Both the position numbers and the translations under genes were made by a program. Under the pieces are notes generated by a model. That model saw nothing but the letters and a program-made list of their open reading frames with translations. It did not search any database and was not told the origin of the DNA. This document shows positions 1-10,462 of a stretch of DNA of 64,000 bases, piece by piece. Within the stretch, counting starts at the first letter, position 1. The number at the start of each line of letters is the position of its first letter. Source of the DNA: Cymbidium sinense (taxonomy: Eukaryota > Streptophyta > Magnoliopsida > Asparagales > Orchidaceae); contig CM038228.1 of assembly GCA_021442155.1 (NCBI GenBank), forward strand, positions 82,341,095 to 82,405,094, written 5' to 3'.

Positions 1-119
1 GGTTAGGAGTAGATCATTTTTATTAGTGCTTGTGATTGTCCAGTGTTGTTGATCATTTCAGTCAACACCAATACGTGTGGTGTACCTTATCAGTCACACC
101 ACACCTATTGGGCTCCCTT
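1..119. other. Left flank of giant element Y, with a strong hairpin
   Basis: No gene. The stretch does not resemble the LINE sequence found on the other side of Y at 15149. Positions 68-83 (CCAATACGTGTGGTGT) and 96-111 (ACACCACACCTATTGG) are inverted copies matching at 15 of 16 bases around a 12-base loop. The motif ACCTA at 103-107 equals the 5 bases right of Y (15149-15153), so the boundary of Y may lie at 108 rather than 120. Origin unknown. Confidence 0.5.
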
Positions 120-2265
120 TGTTGACCTCATTTTTAGAATGAGCTCTCAACCCCTGCATCTTAGACATAAGACTTCTCTTAGACTTTAAGTATTTCTTAG
201 TCTTAAGACACATTTAGTGATTAGTTGGACACTTAATATAACCCTAGAGACTTAGAAGAGTTAGTCATAGGAATAGGTCATACCTTAGGGGTGTTAGAAA
301 AATTTGCCTACCCTATAGCTTGCACCAACTCCTCATTTCCTTCCTTCAAGTCAAATTCCAATTCAAGTCAAACTCCAAATCAAATCAACATCAAAACTTA
401 AATCAATTCCAACTTAATTAATTTTCTCAAACTCAAATCAATTCTAAATGATTGAAACTTATGATTGAAATTCCAAGTTCAAAAAATCTTTCCTAAGTCA
501 CTTTGATTCTATCTTATGGGCTTAGCCTAAATCAAATCTAAATCAATTCAAATTCAAGAAATTTTCTCATAACCTATTTATATTCTCATTTATATTCACA
601 AATATAAATGATATATAAATTTAAATGTGCAAAAATAAATTCAAAACTCAAATCCAAATTCAACCAAGATCCAATCTAAGCCTTTCAAGTCAAACTCTTT
701 AACTTAGCCAAATCAATATCAAATCAAGCCAAGCTCTTGATTTTTCTTCATGATTCAATCAATCCAATCATGAATCCTAATATAAACTTAAACTTCAATC
801 TTCAAACCAAAACTAAATTCAAAAATCAAACCCAAGTGAAACTCATGTTCACCCTTTTGAACTTGATATTGTCAAATGAATCAAAACCCATTTGACTTCA
901 AATCACTTGCAAATGGATTTATATTTCAATCATAAGTCCATATGTGAGTTCAACCAAACTTGATTCAAGCCTTGATAAAGTCAATTAACCCACTTAGGCT
1001 CACTTGACCCAAAGTGACCTAAAGTACCCCTTTTGAGCCAAATTCTAATCCTACCCAAATTAGATTGAACTAATCCCACCTAAGCCTTACATTGTGAGCA
1101 ACAATCATCATGAGATGATCAATCACTCAAATTGGGTCAAACCAAGTCAAACCTAAGGGACCAAGTTAACACTTAGCCAAAATGAAACTTAAACTAGCCA
1201 AAATCCATCATAGGCCAAATTTATTGAAGCCATTGATCAAAACTCATTCATTATCAATGTTTTAACTTGACCAAGTCATCATTTGAGCCTAACCTAGCCA
1301 AATTGGCCACTTGACCCAAGTTGACTCAACTTGACCTAAAAAGTCAAAATGTGTCAAAACTTGATCTAAGCCAAATTGATTGAAACTAATGGGTAAAGTT
1401 TATTCCAAATCACTTGTTGAACTTGACCAAAGCCTCAATTAGCCAACTAGACCCAACCTAGCCCAATTGATCTTGAACCCAACTTGACCTAAAAGGTCAA
1501 TCAAATATTAAACCAAATTGATTGGAAATAAAGATACCAATACATTTCATATGACCAATGAAACCTAAACCAACCCAATGCCTAACAAATAGGTCAAATG
1601 GGTCAAATTGGTCAACTTGACCCATTTGACCTAAATGAAATCAAACAAACCAAATTCAAATATAAATTAAATTGAACCAAACCAATGATGCCAAAACATT
1701 TCAAATGGTCATATGAACTTGACCCAATCCTTGGTTTGACCCAATTTGTCCAATTGATCAACTTGACCCAAGTTGACCCATTTTGACCAAAATGGGTCAA
1801 CATGAGCCAAATAATATCAAACCAACTCCAAATTCATTAAAACTTGGCCCAACCCATTTTTCAATCATACCAAACATATTCAAACTGAAATCCAAGCCAA
1901 ATAACCATTTTACAACTAGGACATAGGGTAACCTAAAATCAAAACCACTTGAAATTTGGTCAATTTCTTTTCATGGATAGTTTACATCCTCTTAGTGGAC
2001 CAAATGGTCACTAATGAGGATGGTGCACATGACCCATCGGGTATGGGTCAGCCAAAACCAACCCAATGGTCAAAATGACCATCTCACTTGATATGAGCCC
2101 ATGAGAATCATTCCTCCACTCATTTCAAGCACATGGCACTCCTCCACTACCTCTCTCTAGAAAAACCAAATGCCATGCCACCCTAAACGACCTAACAAAC
2201 CCATTGCATAGTATGAATTGGATCAAAATAGAAAGGAAGCTTGGGACTGTCTGATCCTTTAAGGG
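120..2265 (-). mobile_element. Giant LTR-like element Y, 3' part (left segment)
   Basis: Minus-strand copy. Read on the plus strand it starts TGTTGACCTC, the complement of the family 3' end GAGGTCAACA. It is the reverse complement of 7430-9778 in X over its whole length. It carries the family order backwards: terminal box (120-300), A/T-rich zone (310-950), TTGACC-rich zone (960-1830), then the GC-richer zone. It stops at AAGGG (2261-2265), where X is inserted, and resumes at 9784. No credible protein: a 63-codon minus-strand frame at 1612-1803 has relatives in X and Z but lies wholly in the TTGACC repeat zone. The outer TSD is uncertain: CCCTT directly at 115-119 does not match ACCTA at 15149, while ACCTA at 103-107 does. 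Confidence 0.8.
960..1830. repeat. TTGACC (W-box core) array in Y
   Basis: Dense degenerate repeat of TTGACC, TTGACT and GGTCAA words. I counted about a dozen TTGACC on the plus strand between 1260 and 1800, where chance predicts well under one. TTGAC(C/T) is the known core site of plant WRKY factors. Whether these sites are bound is inference. Confidence 0.75.
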
Positions 2266-2579
2266 TGATGTGAAATTTTATATGTTCAATTTCTAAAGAA
2301 GGTATACTTCCATATTCAATCTATGGGATAAAATGAAGAGAGAAATATACTTCTTTTTATGCATTTTTGGACACCACGAGATCCATTTTATTGAGGTGAT
2401 CAAAAGTACATTGAGAGGTATACTATCTTGAAAGATAGAAGTCACCATCCCTACAATGGACCTAATCACCTTAATAAGGACTCTAAGGACAATGGGTCTG
2501 CATATGTACCAGAGATTCTTTCCCTACTTTACATGGAAAGTAAAGTTGGGTTTATTTTAAACTGAGTTTTTTAAGTTCA

Positions 2580-2600
2580 CTACAGAGGCAAGCCTCATAG
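2580..2600 (+). other. Hairpin H1 of element X
   Basis: Arms GAGGC and GCCTC around AA, with an imperfect outer stem. Same place, about 210 bp after the GGACACCACG box, as H1 in the other copies. H2 follows after TTAATTACAT but is weak in this copy. Confidence 0.55.
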
Positions 2601-3788
2601 TTAATTACATCCTAAAGAAGAGGATTCCTTAGGAATACTCTCGATTAAGGTAAATGATCATTATCTCTAAAGATTTCAATAGGTAGACTATCAATTGATT
2701 AGTTTATTTTTAGTAAATCAAGTGGGATCGATCAAAAGAAGGGAGTTCTTATCAAAGCCAAAGGAAGATGAGTAGGGGATGTTTAGGATACTAGGAAGCC
2801 TCATAAATATCCCAAACTATCCTATGGTTGGGCTTTATATTTTTGAAATTAAATTATTTATTTGAGTTAAATTTTTATCAAAAATTTCAAGTTTATAATT
2901 CCATAATACAAGGTTATGGAAATACCTAAGAGGCGAGGATTTATGCTTATGGCCCATAGAAGGGAGAAGCAACCTTAGAACCTAAATCTAGGGAGCTTTG
3001 GCGAGGGCCAAAAGTAACTTAAATCTATGAAAAAAATGGGTATTTGGTTTGCTTTCATAAGAGAGGACAATGTACCCTACTACTTGGACTTACAATCGCC
3101 TAGGGGTGGCCTCCAACTAACTCCTCGTATGATTTTAAATTCATGTAGGCAAGTCATATGCTTTATGCAAGATAACTAGGCTGCTATTTATTTTAGAAAG
3201 AGACTAAGTCCTTAAACTCACTCCCTAAGAGACTAGATCATGTAAAGGCATGAAAAATGACCTAGATCTAATGAAAAACATTTACATTTTACTTTTATTT
3301 TTGGACAATCATTTGACTCAGGCTTATAGGATTCATATGCCTAATGCATGAGAAATAAGATTATGAGCCACCATGGCTCTCAAGGGGTGGTGTGTTTCCT
3401 CCATGGCTCTCAAAGGTCAAGCCAAGTTCTCTGACAAAGGTGGAAACTGATCAAGAGTGAAATAATATGCTTTTATGCATGATGCTAGAAAGAAATACTC
3501 ATCCAGCTAAGGGGTAGCTAATTCTTTTATCTTGATTTTAACTTAGACTTTAGATGAGGTTGTGAGTTGTTTACTTTTAATTTTGAGTTATTTAATTTGG
3601 TAGAAGATTTATTTTTTTCTAAGAGCCTAATCGTCATCCAGGCTGTACATCAAGCAAGGAAGAAACTAGGAAAATATGTCATCTTAATGCACAAGCTAAA
3701 CAAAACATCAAACATTTTATAAAGCTAATGCAAAAGAATAAAAGGCCACTTGTGGTCGGGTGCCATCAAACAATCCCAAAAATAAATT

Positions 3789-3807
3789 GGGTAACCGAGC
3801 TCTACCC
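3789..3807 (+). other. Hairpin H3 of element X
   Basis: Arms GGGTA and TACCC around a 9-base loop containing GAGCTC. Found at the equivalent place in Y (13597-13615), Z (49470-49488), X2 (25801-25817) and twice in V, where the stem becomes GGGCAG/CTGCCC. Confidence 0.55.
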
Positions 3808-6589
3808 TTATACAGTCCAGATTACAAATTTATTAATTTACAATCAAGTAAGGAAATTCATGTTATGGAGGTCTTGATTTCTTTTTTTTTCTTCTTTCTT
3901 CTTTCTTCTTTTGGTTCCTTATCCCCCATAACATTCATTCTAAAATCCTAATTGTAAAAATTACACAAAGAGGAAAAATTAAATCTAACTGACACCTGCA
4001 AAACAGAGATTAACTAAACAAACATACAAATTCCAAGCATGTATATTGGACATAACACCCCACACATGGGTGACCAAGCCCACCTAGCTATTGGATTATG
4101 CTTAGGGGTATAAGCACGTGCACAACAAAAATATTTATATTTTTATTACAGTTTCCCTTAAGCACAATCTCTTGCATAAAATAATAATTAGACTAAATCA
4201 TCCTACCATTTATTCTATGCACATTAACCCTAACATCCAGACTAAAAATAATACATCATAAAATAAAAGCAAACATCAATCCATACACCACCCTAACTTA
4301 AAGCTAGAAGTGGTGACTTAACCTAATGTGTGTGCTTTAAAAGGTTTGTGTGGTATGCTTAGCTATGGATTTAAGGTTTAGATTTCCTAAGAGTGAAGAT
4401 GTTCAACTTAGGGGTGGTTTCATTTAAGTTATTTAGTTGATTTGGGTGATTTTTATTTGGTGATTTTCTTAAGTCTGAATTAACCTACAATTAATTACTA
4501 AGTTGTAAAGAGAGGGAAAAGAGAAGAGAACTCCTCTTTCCTTCCCTACCTTAAGTAATTTCTAAAGTGGATTCATATTTGATTTTGTTTAGTTAATGTT
4601 TTATTATGTGTTTTAATTAATCTTAAGTTTAGATTTTCCCTAAACCAACCTACTCAAAAGAAAGGTACTTTAAGATAAAGTGAAATGAATTAATATCACA
4701 AAACACACATCACTTCATTCTTTCCCAACATGTACAACATGCATATGACTGAATCTTTAGCATATCTATACATACAAATGGAAATGTTTAGCACACTTTA
4801 TGATGAATGCTAAGAAATGTTACTTAAGAAAATTTGAATGCTTTATGATGCATGATTTTCGTTAAGTAGAAAAGAGGGGTTTCTTTTATCCATTATTCAC
4901 ATGCACATGTAAATGTATGAAAAGCATAAGTGAGTCTGATGCCATTAAAGACCAGTGTAAGGTACAAGACCTACTTAGGGCTACTTAAAGCCTCACAACC
5001 CCAGGGTTGTCCAGACTAATATACCACTTTCCTTAAATACAAACACATTTATAAAAGAAATGAATGGAAAAAAGAAAGATGCGAAAAGTTTATATTTATT
5101 TATTTTGTTTATGCAATTTATATGTACAAGTGTGGATGTCCTTCTTAAGTAATATCATAGGAATGAATAGGAATGGGGTTAGGCAAGTGTTGTGTTCTCT
5201 TCAAATGAACTATATACACTACCTATTCCTATTAAAAAACTATGCCAAAAGAAAAGAGAAGGAAAGCCACACTATGCACATCTTCATATTTATATCCAAA
5301 TGCAAGCTTATAAATAATCATAAGTAGCACACTTTCAATTTTAGTTGTGATTTATAGATTTTGAAAATATTTTGGATTTAGTAGCGATAATAGCCATTCA
5401 AATTTTTTACTTTAGCCAAAACATGTAATTTGACATAAAGAAAACATTTCATTTTCAATTTGCTTTTTTTTTTTGAAAAGCATGAATGCATGAAATTCAT
5501 ATGACATACACATTTAGCATGTTAGGAAATAACTAAAGTGATAAAAGCATGTAAATACATTCACCCTAATTAATTCTTAAAGATAATCTTATGAAATAAG
5601 AAAGCTTAAAGAAAATCAAGTTATTTTTAAGGAAGGTTTGATTTAATTTGAGAAATATGAGGTGAGTTTGGTGTTCCTAACCAATTCTCACATATGTTTA
5701 TTGATTTAGTTTGTTCTTAGGATTATTAGATGATTTTTATATAATGCCTAGGTTAGGGTATGAATTAAGTGTGTTAATTACTCCTTACCTACACTACCTT
5801 AGCATAATTAATCAAATAATTATGAGCCAAAGATATGACATAAAACCACACAAGGAATTTAAATCAGCAATGAACCTAGGAAAGAAAGGTACCTAATGCA
5901 ATTGGCTCATGATTAAGGATTAATTAAGGGGTTTATTTTAAGTAATTTCATAACACCTCTCACACATGTGAGTTGAATTTTGATTTCCTTAATTGTACTT
6001 AGGCTCTTGAACACCTAAGCATCTACCCAAGATAGATTAATTGAGTTCTGAAAAGTTTTAGAATTTGATGAAATTAATTAAGGGGGTAATTAGTGAATTA
6101 ACCTTAATTAAGGTTGGATTAAGGAAGAAAGGGGGATTTAAGGAATATCTTAAGGAAAGTATCCAAAAATTATTTCCTAAACCTTATATTCACTTAAGGA
6201 AAACTTAATTGACTCAATCAAAGGGTTAGATAACTAATTATACCCTTAATTAAGCTTAAATACATTAAAGGAGTGATTTAGGAATGAACTAGCAATTCCT
6301 CTTATTAAATCACCAATAAATCTCAAGAAAATTAGGGGAGTAGGAGTCATCCGACTAATTATGCACAAGAAGTTTGGGATTAATCAGTGGAGTAATTACA
6401 GGGTAATTGATAAAATAACATTCTAAAACCCAAATCTAGAAAGCACTATTCATTATTTTTAGAATATTCTATGTTCAATTATCTATCTAATGCAATTTAT
6501 TTCATATTTTTCTAATTTTTCTAGTCTTAGATATGAATTTAGGAAGTTTTCATGATTAATTAGGTGATTTAATAGCCTAATTAAATGTT

Positions 6590-7430
6590 TAATCCTGGCG
6601 GTGCTATGTGCTTTTATCCGTCCGATCAAGGATCAGATGATTGAAGTTAAAGCCACAGTTCTAAAGGGATAAAATGTGGGATCTACATGGATTTAATCAT
6701 GGCAGTCCTTCCAAAATGCACGGATGGATGACCCATGATTCTTTTCTAATCTTCCCTGCGGGAGATGGCCACCATCCATCGTTCAAGGGAAGATCCGAGC
6801 TCGATTGAGCTCGAATTGGATTGAAACTCAACCCACACCATCTAAGGGTAAAAGGGATCACATATAATGGCTTGAATCTCATGGGGTGATAGTTTACTTC
6901 ACAAAGGACTAGACCATATCTAGATTAAGCTTAATTTAATGGCATACCTCACCGGAGGTGATCGCCAACACTCGATTCCCTTGGAGAAGATTCATCTAGT
7001 GGAGACGAAGCTTTGTTGAGCATTTGAAGTCTTGAGATTGGATGGATACTTTTAGAGGCCAAGCTCCCCTTCAAGTAGGCTCAATCTTGATCAAGAGTAG
7101 CCCTCCCTTGCCTTTGGAGCTTGTGTGAAGGCTTGGGAGAGTTCGATCGAGCTCCCTAATGAAGCTTGTAAAGTGAATTGGCTTGTTATTGAGTGTGGAG
7201 TAGGTTTGAATTTTAATGGAGCTCCCCTATTTTTGGTTTGAGAAAATCTAAAAAAGAAGAAGTTAAAATCACTCAGGAAGTTTTGATCAGGGCAATGGCT
7301 CCTCTCCTCCCTTAGTATGAGGAGACTCAAGATTGAAATGAAATGGGGAGTTCCCTTGAAGGATCGGACGACCGTGAAGGAGCTTGCCATTTTGATCCAA
7401 TTAACCCTATTCAATGGGTTATTTTAGCTG
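6590..7430 (+). other. GC-richer zone of element X
   Basis: More GC than the rest of the element, with GAGCTCGA-type palindromes (about 6795-6830) and a ggatggatg motif near 6722. Equivalent zones lie at 10200-10680 (Y), 28990-30240 (X2), 44200-45230 (Z) and 53280-54480 (W). The minus-strand frames in this zone (6697-6882, 7091-7414) have no recognisable domain and I do not treat them as genes. It could hold a promoter, but I see no clear TATA box and start. Confidence 0.4.
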
Positions 7431-7739
7431 TTTAGAGTGGCATGACATTCAATTTTGGCCAGAGGAGGAGTGAGTGAGGTGGCCATGTGCTCAAACAAGG
7501 TGGAGGGAGGATTCCATGTTCTTAATTTCAAGTGAGGTGGTCAATTTTGAGCTGAGGCTAGGTTGGGCTATCCCAAACCCATTGGGCTAGATGCACCACA
7601 CTCCCTAGTGTCCGCTTGGTCCACTAAGAGAGTGCAAAGTGGTCATAAGAGGATTTAACTAAATTCCAAGTGGATTTGGCCAAAATTTACCCTATGGCCT
7701 AGGGGTAAAATGGTCATTTGGCTTGGATTTCAATTTGAA

Positions 7740-8480
7740 TATATTTGATAAGTTTGAAATATAGGTTAGGCCAAGTTTCATTGAATTTGGAGTTGGTTTG
7801 ATATGATTTGGCTCATATTGACCCATTTAGGTTAAAATGGGTCAAGTTGATCAATTGGTCAAATTGGGTCAAACCAAGGGTTGGATCAAGTTCATATGAC
7901 CATTTGAAATATTTTGGTGATTTTGGTTTGGTTCAGTTTGGTTTATATTTGGTTTTGGTTCAATTGAGTTCATTTAGGTCAAATGGGTCAAGTTGACCAA
8001 ATTGACCCATTTGACTTATATAGATTAGGTCATGGGTTGGTTCTTGTTTGGTTGGTCATATGAAATGAATTGGTATTTTTATTTTCAATCAATTTGGTTT
8101 ATATTTGAATTTGGCTCAATTTGACCTTTTAGGTCTAGTTGGGTTCAAGGTCAATTGGGCTAGGTTAGGCCTAGTTGGCCAATTAGAGCTTTAGTCAAGT
8201 TCAACAATTATTTTGGAATGAACTTGACCCATTAGTTTCAATCAATTTGGCTTAGATCAAGCTTTGCACATCTTGACTTTTTAGGTCAAGTTGGGTCAAC
8301 TTGGGTCAAGTGGCCAATTGGGCTAAGTTAGGCTCAAATTTTGACTTGGTCAAGTTCAAACATTGGCCAAGAATGAGTTTTGATCAATGATTTCAATCAA
8401 TTTGGCCTATGGTGGATTTTGGCTAGTTTAGGTTTCATTTTGGCTAAGTGTTGACTTAGTCAACCCTTAGGTTTGACTTG
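7740..8480. repeat. GGTCAA/TTGACC array in X
   Basis: Mirror image of 960-1830. GGTCAA recurs every few tens of bases, mixed with TTGACC. The frame at 7808-7996 (62 codons) lies inside it and resembles the minus-strand frames at 1612-1803 (Y) and 43679-43975 (Z). Confidence 0.75.
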
Positions 8481-8995
8481 ATTTGACCCAATTTGAGTGA
8501 TTGATCATCTCATGATGATTATTGATCATGATGAGAGGCTTAGGTGAGCTTAGTTCAATCCAATTTGGTAAGGATTAGAATTTAGCTCATAAGGGTACTT
8601 TAGGTCACTTTAGGTCAAGTGAACCTAAGTAGGTCAAATGGCTAGGTCAAAGCTTGATTTGAGTTTGATTGAATTCACATATGGACTTATGATTGAAAAA
8701 TAAATCCATTTGCAAGTGGTTTGAAGTCAAATGGGTTTTGATTCATTTGGCAATTTCAAGTTCAAAGGGTGAATATGAGCTTGACTTGGGTTTGATATTT
8801 GAATTTTGTTTTGGTTTGGTGATTGAAGTTTATGTTTATATTTGGATTCATGATTGAAGGATTGATTGAACCTGGAAGAAAAATCAAGGGTTTGACTTGA
8901 TTTGAAATTGATTTGGCTAAGTTTAAGATTTTGACTTGAAAGGCTTAGGTTGGATTTTGATTGAATTTGAATTTGATTTTTGGAGTTGGTTTTGA

Positions 8996-9460
8996 TTGTT
9001 TGAATTTATATATCATTTATATATGTGTATATAAATGAAAATATAATTGGGTTATGAGAAAATTTCAAGGATTTGAAGCAAAGTCCTTAAGAGGAAATCA
9101 AAGTTACTTAGTAAAGATTTTTTTATTTGGATTTAGTTTGATTGATTTGAATTTATATTTCATTTATATACGTGAATATATAAATGAGAATATAAATGGG
9201 TTGTGAGAAAATTTTATGAATTTGAATTGATTTAGGCTAAGTCCTTAAGAGGGGATTAAAGGACTTAGGAAATATTTTGAATTTAGATTTGAATTTTAGA
9301 TTTAGTTTGATTGATTTGAATTTATATTTCATTTATATATGTGAATATAAATGAGAATATAAATGTGTTGTGTGAAAATTTCATGAATTTGATGTGATTC
9401 GGGTTTGATTTAGGCTAAGTCCTTAAGAGGGGATTAAAGGACTTAGGAAATATTTTGAAC
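8996..9460 (+). repeat. Tandem repeat of about 165 bp in X
   Basis: Three diverged units, each with a CATTTATATA...GAATATAAATGAGAATATAAATG core followed by a TAAGTCCTTAAGAG segment (near 9000, 9150 and 9310). The same repeat appears four times in Z (42240-42790) and more loosely in X2 and W. Confidence 0.7.
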
Positions 9461-10001
9461 TTGGAATTTCAATCATAAGGAATTGATCATGGATTTCAAT
9501 CATGTGGGATTGATTTAGGTTTGTTGTTATTTGATTTGGAGTTTGACTTGAAGGAAAGAAGTAAGGAATATGGTTCAAGCTATAGGGTAGGTAAATTTTC
9601 CTAACACCCCTAAGGTATGACCTATTCCTATGGCTAACTCTTCTAAGTCTCTAGGGCTAGGTCAAATGTCCACCTAATCACTTGATGTGTCTTAAGACTG
9701 AGGATCTCTTAAAGTATAAGAGGGGTCCTATGTCTAAGATGGAGGGGCTGAGAGCTCATCCTAAAAATGAGGTCAACAAAGGGAGAGATATAGTCCCCTT
9801 AATTTCATTTCATTCACACACTCTCACACTCGATTGAAGCTAGGGAACTTAGAGCAAGCATTTGCAAGTCTCCCCAAGCTTCCTAGAGCCATCTCCAATT
9901 CTCCAATTCTTGATTTCTTCAAACCAAAAATAGGGGAACTCCACCATTTTTCCAACTTACTCAATACACAAAATCAACTCAATTGCTCCTTCAAGCACCT
10001 T

Positions 10002-10014
10002 GGGGGGGGGGGGG
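10002..10014. repeat. Run of 13 G
   Basis: Homopolymer in element Y. The matching place in X has no such run, so it expanded after the copies separated, or is a sequencing artefact. Confidence 0.8.
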
Positions 10015-10426
10015 ACCTAATCGAACTCACTCCAAGCTTCATCCAAGTTCTCAAGGCAAGGGAGAGAGGACTTTGATCAAGGTCGTGATCATTTGAAGGG
10101 TGACTTGGTCCATAGGAAGATCTACTCAATCCTAAAGCTTGAAACTTTCAACAGAGCTTCTCACTAGACGAAGCTACCTCGACGGATTCGAGCACTAGTG
10201 ATAGCCTCTAGCTAGGTACTATTCAAAATTGAGCATAATTTGAATTTTTTTTGGTCATTTGTGAAGGAAAGTTTCACCCTAAGTGAAATGGACTGTTAGA
10301 TCTTCATCCCCTTGCATGATGATGGTGTGGTTGAGTTTGAGCTCAATTCTAGTTCAATCGAGCTCGATCATGCCATGGAAGATGGACGGTGGCCATCTCC
10401 CGCAAGCGAGCTTAGGGAAGGATCAC

Positions 10427-10462
10427 GGGCCATCCATCCACACATTTTGGATGGACGGCCAT
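10427..10462. other. CCATCCATCC hairpin in Y
   Basis: GGCCATCCATCC and GGATGGACGGCC face each other across ACACATTTT, pairing at 11 of 12 positions. Z has a closely similar hairpin near 44970-45000. Lies in the GC-richer zone. Confidence 0.5.

Larger units (their letters stand above)
2266..9778 (+). mobile_element. Giant LTR-like element X, complete, nested in Y
   Basis: A 7513-bp element with no coding capacity. It begins TGATGTGAAATTTT at 2266 and ends GAGGTCAACA at 9778. The TSD AAGGG is exact (2261-2265 and 9779-9783). When X is removed, Y joins into a sequence matching uninterrupted copy Z near 44320, which confirms both edges. Landmarks: GGACACCACG box at 2369; hairpin near 2580-2600; W-free AT-rich middle; stem GGGTA/TACCC at 3789-3807; amplified-box unit near 4935-5035; GC-richer zone 6590-7430; TTGACC/GGTCAA zone 7740-8480; roughly 165-bp repeats 8996-9460; terminal box 9590-9778. 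Orientation is opposite to host Y. I read it as a solo LTR. A coding-less element of another class is possible, but TG...CA with a 5-bp TSD argues for LTR-type integration. Confidence 0.85.

Noticed and set aside
3789..3807. H3 as part of a tRNA or other known non-coding RNA gene
   Set aside because: No cloverleaf, no A/B box arrangement and no CCA-side stem could be traced around it.
7091..7414. 107-codon frame on the minus strand in the GC-richer zone of X
   Set aside because: No recognisable domain; matching places in Y, Z and W do not keep the frame; chance in a less AT-rich patch.
2266..9778. Interpreting the giant elements as Helitrons, MITEs or foldback transposons
   Set aside because: The ends are TG...CA with 5-bp target duplications and no long terminal inverted repeat. 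The large inverted repeats come from antiparallel nesting of two separate copies.
120..9778. 120-2265 and 7430-9778 as the two ends of a single inverted-repeat element
   Set aside because: Each half belongs to a different copy (Y and X). The exact AAGGG duplication around X and the continuity of Y at 9784 show nesting.
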